Assembly (NCBI GenBank): GCA_963678675.1
Contig: OY783194.1
Coordinates: 10,818,607-10,882,606, forward strand
DNA: 64,000 nt
Direction of reading: 5' to 3'
Origin: Xiphydria camelus
Taxonomy: Eukaryota > Arthropoda > Insecta > Hymenoptera > Xiphydriidae
The notes beneath the pieces were generated by a model that made no database searches, was not told where the DNA came from, and saw only the letters and a program-made list of their open reading frames with translations. This document shows positions 56,395-64,000 of the stretch, piece by piece (the first letter of the stretch is position 1; each line of letters starts with the position of its first letter). The position numbers and the translations under genes were made by a program.

Positions 56395-56902
56395 TTTACA
56401 TGGGTTCCCCAATATCGTGATATCTAGCCTCAGGGGCAACTAAATCATGTTCAAAATGAATTCGATTTTTGACAGTTCTTCCGTAACTATCATCATGATC
56501 TTCTGCTATTTTAATAACTGAGTTCTTCATAGAAATTGTGCTTACTTGCTTTATATTTCTCCTTAGCTCTTGCCTTTTTCTTTTCTCAATTTGCTCATTA
56601 GCTTCTTCTCCGCAAAAAAAAAGCATAATTTCTTAAAATCAAAAGTACTTACTCGTACTTTCCGTGGAGATCTCTGTGATGTACTAGCCTTGGCTTCATC
56701 TTGCTGTCTTTTGAATGCTCTTTCGAGTATAGTCTTTGCGACAGTCAATATGAATAGTCACATAATTCATATTACTTAAATATTCAAAGTGTCCATCATT
56801 TCTGTCGACACTAGCATTTCTCAGAGTTTGTAAACCACGCTCAACAATCACGGTATCGCCGACCGAAAGGGATTTACTACAAATAAAGCAATCATTCGCC
56901 AT
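56395..56902 (-). pseudogene. CxxC-type N-terminal domain protein, frameshifted
   Basis: Three frames in order: MANDCFICSKSLSVGDTV… HIDCRKDYTR (56902-56696), SPRKVRVSTFDFKKLCFF (to about 56620), and FFCGEEANEQIEKRKRQ… FEHDLVAPEARYHD (56626-56396). The Cys/His spacing suggests zinc binding. I have seen this protein start in many unnamed insect predictions, I think in the same proteins that carry the GCDxTSA region, which would make it a third piece of that family in this window. That link is from memory and uncertain. No function is known to me. Confidence 0.55.
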
Positions 56903-57931
56903 TCGAATAATTGTTCTACACTACACCCAAAACAAAACGTCCGACGTCGCCTATAAATTGATGTTGTGACTGATATGAAGGAAGGATGTAACTGAAGGAA
57001 GGATCGATCCGGTTAGAGAGTTACAAAGGAATCATATATTCGAGGAGCGAAATGATTACACGGAAGTACGGATTCAGAATCCTAAGCAAAGGTGAGAGTG
57101 ATCACCGATTCGATCTGCACTGCTGAATATCTCAGGTCAAGACTTCGACGGAAACTCGAGCTCAAAAAAAGGATGTGTACGAGTTGCCGATTTCGAAGAG
57201 ACTGATAAAGGGACGCGGCTCGCAAGGCGGGGGTACGTTTCAGCAAGGGTGGTTTTTTCTATTCAGCGAAAGGAGAGGAAAGTTCCGAGAAAATAGGAAA
57301 AAAAAGGCGTGAGAAAGTCTTCCGAGAGACAGACAGATGTGTCAATGTTCCGTGGCGCGGTTCAAGGACACGCGGGCATACATAAATAAGGCTGAATTTA
57401 TGATAGGTCGACCCTGGACAGTAACGGAGGCAAAGGGTGCCCATACTCTCCCGCGAGTCTGCGCAGACCATGGTGAAAGTTGGGAAAGGATCGAGGAGCC
57501 GATTAGTCATCTATTGAATTCGTCATTTCTCCTCCTTATAAGGCTGAATTAACGTTCGAATTATAACGGAATCGATTAATGAGGTTCTGCAAAAGACGGA
57601 CTTCTCCGAACACCGTTAGGTAATTAATCTTTCCGGGACAAGTGCGGGACCATGATATTCGCGACCTACGTTCGTCAAATTGACTACGTCTCCACCGTAC
57701 GCTTAAATCCGGTTTTGCCTAAAGAGACTTTTAGTAAAGGCAATTTTAGTGTCGGTGGAGACGCCTCGATCCTCTTTTAGGTAAGCCGGATTAATATGCA
57801 GGATTAGATTGAGTAAAGACCAAATTGAGGACGGTGGAGACGGTTTAAGCCGGATTAAAAAACGATTGCCAACTGTATCGGCATCGCGAGGTAATTTGTT
57901 TTTAAGGTTAGTGTTTGATTCGGTTATTAAG
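56903..57931. other. Spacer with a small inverted repeat
   Basis: No gene. CGTCTCCACCG near 57687 and CGGTGGAGACG near 57752 and 57832 are inverse partners, perhaps the end of a Harbinger-type element carrying the Myb gene that follows; no matching far end was found. Confidence 0.4.
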
Positions 57932-59135
57932 ATGACAGAAAAGACAAAAGTCGTTATTGACGAGTGCAATGCGTCCACAAATAAACGCGATACTTGGGAA
58001 ATTGAGGAAACAAATTGCTTGTTGGAACTAATAAAGGAATATAAAATTATGAAAATTATAGACGGAAAAAGCTTTACTGTTGATAGCATTTTTAAGCAAA
58101 TTCAGCAGAAAATGCAGGAAAACGGTTGGACAAAGTCTGCAAAACAGTTGCATATTAAGTATAAAAATCTGAAAAGTAAGTATATAAAATTGTATCAAAA
58201 AATTAATAAATCTCGCATCAAAAATATCACGGACTCTCCGTTTCTTAATATATTGCGTCACTAATGCAAAAGACCGTATACGTTACTTTATAAAGCGCGA
58301 TATATATTTATATTTTGCATGTACAGCTTAAATTTTTCTTATATTCTGTTATGCAGGTAAATATTACGACATCAAGCGTTCTTTAAACAGAAGTGGATAC
58401 GGCAACGCAAGCGTCAAATTTAAATTTTATGAACAACTCGACGAGATTTTGATGGACCGTCCAATTAATACCATGATTGGCTGCGATTCTGGGGAAAATG
58501 CAGCCACTTCTGTTGATGACGATAACGGTTCGAACACCTCCATTTGTTCTTCAAGAAGCGGTATTATTAAGCTACTTAACTTATCGTAATATTACATACT
58601 ACACACATAGCAGTAATAATATTTCCTTAATTATTTGGCCTACCACCGTTGTTATAAATTTCCACACTTATGCATATATATACATCCAAAATTAATTTTG
58701 AACAATCAATATTCTATCATTGTTGATGTTGTAAAAATGAAATGAATGTTGATTTTCGTACATATTTCATTTCGTAGATATTTGACGTATTCTTTGGTCT
58801 ACCGTTTCACGAAATTTTTTGTTTTGTTATTTTGTTACAGATTTTCCGAAAACTGAGTACATTTTTGAAGATGAACCCGATCCCAGAGATGGAGAAGTTC
58901 CCGGACCTTCTGCCTTAGAAGTTCCGTTGTATAGAGAAATGACGCAAAAAAGGACAAACTTGCACTGCGTCGTAAGCGGAGAAGAGAATGATGAGAAAGA
59001 AAATGACTTCAGCGATGATCTGGAAAGCGAACAAATTAAGGAGAACAAGTCAAAAATAAATCAACGCAAACCGAAAGGCTTCAGTACAAAAACTACGAAG
59101 CTGCCTTCAAAATCTGTCGAAAGTTATGAAGATAT
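57932..59135 (+). pseudogene. Myb/SANT-like gene, three exons, interrupted
   Basis: Exon 1 57932-58175 (MTEKTKVVIDECN; WEIEETNCLLELIKEYKIMK … NGWTKSAKQLHIKYKNLK), intron GTAAGTAT…TTATGCAG (58176-58356), exon 2 58357-58560 (KYYDIKRSLNRSGYGNA, FYEQLDEILMDRP), intron GTATTATT…TTGTTACAG (58561-58840), exon 3 from 58841 (FPKTEYIFEDEPDP, then Lys/Glu-rich). Both junctions keep the frame. The tryptophan-containing helix and the 'F..LDEIL..RP' motif match the Myb-like partner protein of PIF/Harbinger transposons, and also host genes of that type. The Sola-like element cuts exon 3 at 59135. Start could also be an upstream in-frame ATG at 57809. Confidence 0.75.
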
Positions 59136-59841
59136 GGGTAATTCTACCGAAATGGTGATATTTTAAATTTCATTTTTCGCGATTTTGAACATGCCTCCAG
59201 AGTCAATTTCGGTTGATATTTCGATTATATGTGTAGAAATGTGATGATTCACGCAGCAGTCGCGCTACAACTTCAAAAACCTCTGAGTAATAGCCCAATT
59301 CCCAAATTTCAGCACTAATACGTAAATGAGCAATGTTCGTGAATTGTAAATAATAATTTATTGTAAGTCAATCGAATTGGGATCATTTTAAAAATAATCT
59401 GACACAATCAGCTTATTTATAATAATTCTTTTATTATTTATTCATTAGAAATACTGACTACATCTGTTTACAGCCATAAAAATATTTGTTTTTTAATAAC
59501 TGGCTAATTCTGCGGCCGTTTTTTGTCTTTAGCTTACTCTTTTTTCTCTCGGTCTCTCTTCTATTGGAAAAATGTTTTTTCGCTTTGTGATATACAGAGA
59601 GAATGGTGAGGAAATCAGAATAAATTATGGACTTGAAAATAGGTATCTGATAACATGTGGAAAGTTGTGTAAGGATTTGAATTACTTTCATTGGATTCTG
59701 AAAATTAAAGGAGAAAAAAGTAAAGTAGGTAAATACAAAATAAAATAGACTAGGAATCTGAAAACACTTAAAATAAAAGAACGCGCACCTGGAGCTTCTC
59801 CTGAGAGACTGAATTGGGGGTATCTGAGGTACAATCTCAGA

Positions 59842-62202
59842 CTATTCTGTCGCAATTTGTTTCTTTTTACGCCCTCGAGAAGTCCTCTGCCTTGGCGCCA
59901 AATCCTCTTTATTTGAAGAACAAGACTGATTTTGTATTTTCCTACCTCGTACTTTCTTCTGGCTTGTCTCAGTGGAGTTTTCAGCTCCATATTTTTTTGT
60001 GGAAAGCGATGGTATATCATACTTGATTGTTCCAATTGAAAAGTGAGTACAGACGATGTGTGGAGGACATTGAAAACAACTTAATGAATTGAACCGAACA
60101 GTGGCTAAATCATCCTTCGTCCATCGATACTGATGTATCTTCATAGTACCTACGAACGGCTTCAATTGTGTGGGCACCACGTTGTTCATTTTAAGGATTT
60201 CTTCGGTTGTCACTGTATCAATGTGCACCCCTTTCACTTGAGTGCGCAGCGTTTTAACGAAGGTTTCAAAATTGCAGATATCATACCCGTACTTGACTTG
60301 ATCGTCTGCTGACTTCTTCAGTCTACCTCCTATTCCATCTGATGGTCCTTTTCCATGCCCTCTCTCTGAGAAATTGTATGTGATCTGAGTGATCTGTGGA
60401 TAAATCTGAGGAAGTACTTGTGTGATGAGGAAAAACATTGTTTTATTTCTGTAGTGCGTGGTCGGACCATCACTTTGAAAGTGAAGCTTCGTTACAGTGG
60501 GAAATTTGTGAAAATAGAAATCAAGAATTTTCTTTAGATGAACCAGAATCGCTACAGGATCATGTCTCAGAGATTCCGACAGAGTTGTAAAGCCTTGGGA
60601 AAAGCCTGAAGCATACATCATACCCGTATGTAATGTGTATTGGTCTCTGCTTGCTCCAAAGTGTACTGCTTGTACTTCACTGCTGTATTTACTGGTGTAA
60701 TTTTGGCTAAAATCAACTAAGAAAAATATTTCTTCGTTGCTTAGATTCTCTCTCACTTCTTTCAAAACATTCCTTTGATGGGCTATGCGATATACATGTG
60801 CTATGAACAACTTCAATTCATTTTTGAATAATTCCACGGTTTTGTCGATGCTGCGTGTAATTTTCTTCTTTGTGGTGATTGTCACGTTGATAGGCTTTTG
60901 AGTTTTTCCATTGATACGTGTCTCCCTAGATGTTACCCACATCATGTAGGATATTTCTCCATTGACATTCTTTTTATTAATGTCAACTTCTCTAGTTGAA
61001 CAATCTTCACATATCCTGGACAGGCATTTCTCTGAACTTGAATTACATGTAATACTCGCTACAACTTTGTCCGTAGAATTTTCTCTGATGATCTTCACAG
61101 TGTGTAAGCCACTTACTAATAACTCAAAATTTTCGCAGAGAAAACAAGCACACGTATCTCTCTCAGTGACTTTGGGTTGAACGCAGTACGAAGGTCGATG
61201 TCTGGTAAAAAAAGCGTAACTAACTTGAAATGTAGCTTCACGACAGAACTTCGCGTATAAATCTTTCATACTGGCACTCATATATCGCCTAGACACCATT
61301 TCGCCATTTATCTTCTTGTAATTTTTTTTCCCTGGGTCAATTGTTGAGTTTTCTTCAAAAAATTCTTTAACTTTTTGCTTCACAAAATCAAATGTGCCTC
61401 TCGATTTTCGGATACGTTTCAATGGATCTTCATCTGGACGTACCCTAGAAGACACCACTGCAGCAATTTGTTTCTTCACAGAAGTTAGATGACGATACTT
61501 TCTAATAATTTTTCCACACAAAACTCTGCCTAGAATTTGTTTGAATTTGTCACTGTGAGATTCCTTGTAGGCAACTCTTAATTGTTCACTAAGAACTTCA
61601 CCCGCAACAAGTTTTTTCTTAATGTCACCGCTCACATGTCTTCCGGTCAAAAATTTCTGTATTTTTGAATTTGGTGATGTAGGTTGTTTTTTATTTTTCA
61701 TCCTGCTAACTCTTTTTCTCAATTTATCCACAGTCTTCCTCAACTCTACAATTTGTTCGGTCAATTTTGCGTTCTGACGATAACACTTTCTTACATTTTT
61801 TTAAATTCGTTTCTTTCCCACCTTAGCTTGCTTTGAAAGGGCATTATTTCTACTATCATTCCCTCGCGAAGACGATAAATCCACTTTCCTTTTCTGCCGA
61901 GAATTCCTCTGCCACTCATTTTGTTTATTACGGCGAATCTTTTTCTCTTTGTTAGTTAGAACACCAACAGTCTTAATTTTACCTTCCGATTTTCGTTTTT
62001 GATTTCTCTTCCGTTCCTTTCGGCAATACTCTTCGTACTTTCCTGTATCTTCCTTAATTCTTACTCTTCTTGCCCTTTCTGCCTCTCGTTTCTTCTGCAG
62101 CCGTTGTTTTCGATTTACATCATTTTTAGTCGGTTTGCTTTGTGTTATAGATTTTGAGGTTATGGTTTGATTTCGCCGTCGTAAATTATATTCTCGAGTC
62201 AT
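59842..62202 (-). CDS. Sola-like transposase, one in-frame stop
   Basis: 62202-61801 encodes a very basic N-terminal part (QKKREAERARRVRIKEDTGK) and ends at TAA; after 12 more codons the same frame is open to 59842 (640 codons). So either the TAA at 61801-61803 is a single mutation or these are separate ORFs/exons. Downstream: a coiled-coil-like start (VELRKTVDKLRKRVSRM), a Cys cluster (DTCACFLCENFELL, SSSEKCLSRICEDCS), then likely catalytic motifs FLVDFSQNYTSKY, HFQSDGPTTHYRNK and ERGHGKGPSDGIGG followed by RLKK, then FNSLSCFQCPPHIVC. Family knowledge: DDE enzymes of this kind cut element ends. The TTG at 61762-61764 is not the true start. Confidence 0.85.
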
Positions 62203-62276
62203 CTTAAAAAGAAAATTGTGATTTTAATGAGATAAAATAACAGAATCCAGTTTTAACAAAGAATATTACAAATGAG

Positions 62277-62841
62277 CCACGGTACTGACTGCCACGGTAC
62301 TGACATTTCATGGTTAATTTAATCTATTTATATAATGAATTGTCGTAGAGCAATTTCCAGTGAGAATTAAGTTTCGACCACTAAATATAGTGTAATATAA
62401 AATTTTCAAAACAAATCATTGAAGTAGTGAAAAGAAATCCCGTACCACGGTACTGACAGAAAATTTTATGACATACCTTTTTCATATAAATTAAGCTGCT
62501 CCACTCCGAAAGATGATAATTTGAGCGGTTACCAACGATGTATTTATGTCATATGAGGTTAAACAAATGAAATCTGACCGTCTGAGCCGTATTTCATACA
62601 TTTGAAGCACTAGCACCGCAGTCAAAATAAAAAGTGACACATTTGTTCAAAAGTAGTGGACAAACTTTAAACATTGTTTACCGCATTGAAATCAAATATT
62701 AAGTTGACTAATTAGCGTAAATTTGTTGATACTAGAACCTTTTTAAATACTAATTATGGATATAAAAATTGCACTATAAATAATAGTAGTAAATGTGGCG
62801 GAAATATTTATTTCTTGAAAATGGACATGCCACGGTACTGA
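62277..62841. promoter_or_regulatory. Four CCACGGTACTGA direct repeats
   Basis: Sites at 62277, 62292, 62446 and 62830, between the transposase start and the right element end. The first two are 15 bp apart. Possible transposase-binding or promoter sites. Copy 1 has an analogous but different pair, CCAGAGGACTGAC near 9413 and its inverse near 12600. Confidence 0.6.
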
Positions 62842-63025
62842 TATTTATCATTGTTTTTATGTACTTCTGGGACTTGAGCACGGTCGGTAAGGATAGTTTG
62901 GGACTGAAAACTTTAAATAATATAATTACATAAGAAAATAATTCGGAATTGCGAGATTATCAATAGTTTAGAGATAAAAAACATGGTGGACAAAAATATC
63001 ACAATTTCAGTAGAATCACCCATAT

Positions 63026-64000
63026 ACGCGTTCTCTGTCGGTCCCCAGTACAGTGGTGCGGCCACAGATTTCATTCAGGACTGCCACTCACCAGAAAATC
63101 AGTTGTATTATATTATATTATATCTCCACACAGAAGGTATTCAGTGCGAAGCCGTAGAGGACTTTTTTTTAGATAATAATCTAACGAATACCAAGTTAAA
63201 AGAAAAAAAATTGTTCCCCAATGTTTTCAGTGAAAAAAATCGGTTTAAAATCTAAAATAATCAATAATCGCATTAATAATGCATTAATTTTTTTTCTTTA
63301 TCTCTCAAAATGTTGGTCTACTCCTGTAGATGCGATTTAAAAAAAAAATCATCGAAAAAGAGTAATTTTTCGATTTCTTATGAATTTTTTAAGCGCAGCA
63401 TGCTCCCTTAGGTGGTGCGCAAACTTTGAACGCATTTTGCCGCTTCCCTATTGCATATAGGTAAAAATTTCACTAAGACTTTTTTATTATAAATTCGATT
63501 GTTTACAACTTTTATTTGAAGATTTTCTCGTTATTCTTGAAAGTTGAAGAGATATTCGCAAAAAATCGGTTTTTTTTTGTTTACATCTCTTTTTTAAACA
63601 ATCCGACCGGGGATGATCCTTCAAAATATCAGGAAGTTGTTGTAGGGTGCAAAAAGTACCTACTATAAAAAATTCAGATCCTCTTTAATTATTTCTAATT
63701 CAGGACTTCAATGACTGGACTACTAGTACAATTTGGTAAAGTGAGTTTAGTTTTCAATACTATTTTCTATGGAATGAACTACTATGGTTGAGAAAAAATC
63801 ATTTGGTAGACTTTTAGAAGTATTTTAATTTACAGTACAGAAAAAGCTTGAAATTTTAAGTAAACAGAGGCTTGTAATTATTGAAATAATCAACTTGGGG
63901 ACATAAGAGTAGTTCATTCCAAAGATACTGATAGTATAAACATTCCCTGAAAATTTTACATTAATCTGAGCAACATGTTTTGAGAAAAACAGGTCTCTAT
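63026..64000. other. Flanking DNA after the Sola-like element
   Basis: A frame from about 63023 to 63255 (VGPQYSGAATDFIQDC…) is open but unrecognised. With the transposon and one ATAT removed, exon 3 of the Myb gene would continue for ~60 codons in another frame. Beyond 63260 the sequence is AT-rich with nothing recognised. Confidence 0.35.

Larger units (their letters stand above)
59136..63021 (-). mobile_element. Sola-like DNA transposon, copy 2 (3.9 kb)
   Basis: Left end GGGTAATTCTACCGAAATGG and right end complementary to GGGTGATTCTACTGAAATTG; inverted similarity runs ~28 bp. ATAT flanks both sides (59132-59135, 63022-63025), a 4-bp duplication. The end motif is shared with copy 1 at 8646-12793 (GGGTGATTCTAC). 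Both transposase and ends look well preserved apart from one stop codon. Confidence 0.88.

Noticed and set aside
57259..57552. Overlapping ORFs on both strands
   Set aside because: No motif on either strand, no splice context; likely chance in a higher-GC patch.
58827..59048. Serine-rich minus-strand ORF
   Set aside because: Shadow of the acidic/lysine-rich exon 3 of the Myb-like gene.

Overview
This is eukaryotic DNA, almost certainly from an arthropod and most likely an insect. It is AT-rich and packed with interrupted mobile elements. The families present (mariner, Tc1, pogo/Tigger, PIF/Harbinger, a Sola-like DNA transposon, Ty3/Gypsy, a Penelope-like element, TTAA-flanked MITEs) and the short GT-AG introns fit an insect. 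I cannot name the order or species. I see no rRNA, tRNA or bacterial operon. Only one short stretch (about 47.97-48.12 kb) looks as if it could be an exon of an ordinary host gene.

Layout. 1-7 kb: a decayed pogo-type element with ~300-bp inverted ends, then a Penelope-like element (minus strand; reverse transcriptase plus GIY-YIG endonuclease) with a hammerhead ribozyme in its terminal repeat. An unrelated interspersed repeat interrupts it. 7.2-23.2 kb: one very large inverted repeat. Its two ~1.4-kb arms face each other across a ~7.5-kb loop. The left arm has taken four later insertions (a MITE, a 4.1-kb Sola-like transposon, and two more MITEs), all absent from the right arm, so the right arm preserves the empty sites. 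The loop is bounded by Harbinger-like ends and holds a pogo/Tigger element whose transposase is split by a 2.6-kb MITE, which itself carries nested foldbacks. 23-26.4 kb: a G-tract-bounded repeat, a transposase-like pseudogene and a MITE. 26.4-34.7 kb: a Mutator-like element (~580-bp inverted ends, ~9-bp target duplication) containing another long inverted repeat, a Ty3/Gypsy retrotransposon with intact pol, and a truncated SWIM-finger gene.

34.8-40.2 kb: a small terminal-inverted-repeat element and a long-TIR element carrying a broken gene with a nuclease-like motif and a cysteine-rich tail. 40.3-47.7 kb: a mariner split by a pogo element, which is itself split by two LTR-like blocks, a TTAA MITE, a foldback and a 68-bp minisatellite. 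48.5-53.5 kb: a second copy of the 5.5-kb interspersed repeat, then a 3.5-kb TA-flanked inverted-repeat element holding a Tc1 transposon, an inverted duplication of the nuclease-like gene family and a second Penelope ribozyme. 53.5-57 kb: hairpin-forming tandem repeats, a solo LTR with a tRNA-Trp-type primer site, and a further gene-family fragment. 57.9-63.0 kb: a three-exon Myb/SANT gene interrupted by a second Sola-like transposon.

The window is best read as layers of insertion. Nearly every coding region belongs to a mobile element and most carry stops or frameshifts. The best-preserved ORFs are the Gypsy pol, the Sola-like transposase at 59.8-62.2 kb and the pogo transposase at 15.2-19.7 kb. 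The most noteworthy signals are the Penelope hammerhead ribozymes, two Sola-like copies with clean 4-bp target duplications, the giant inverted repeat with empty sites, and a poorly characterised nuclease-like gene family found in two long-TIR elements.
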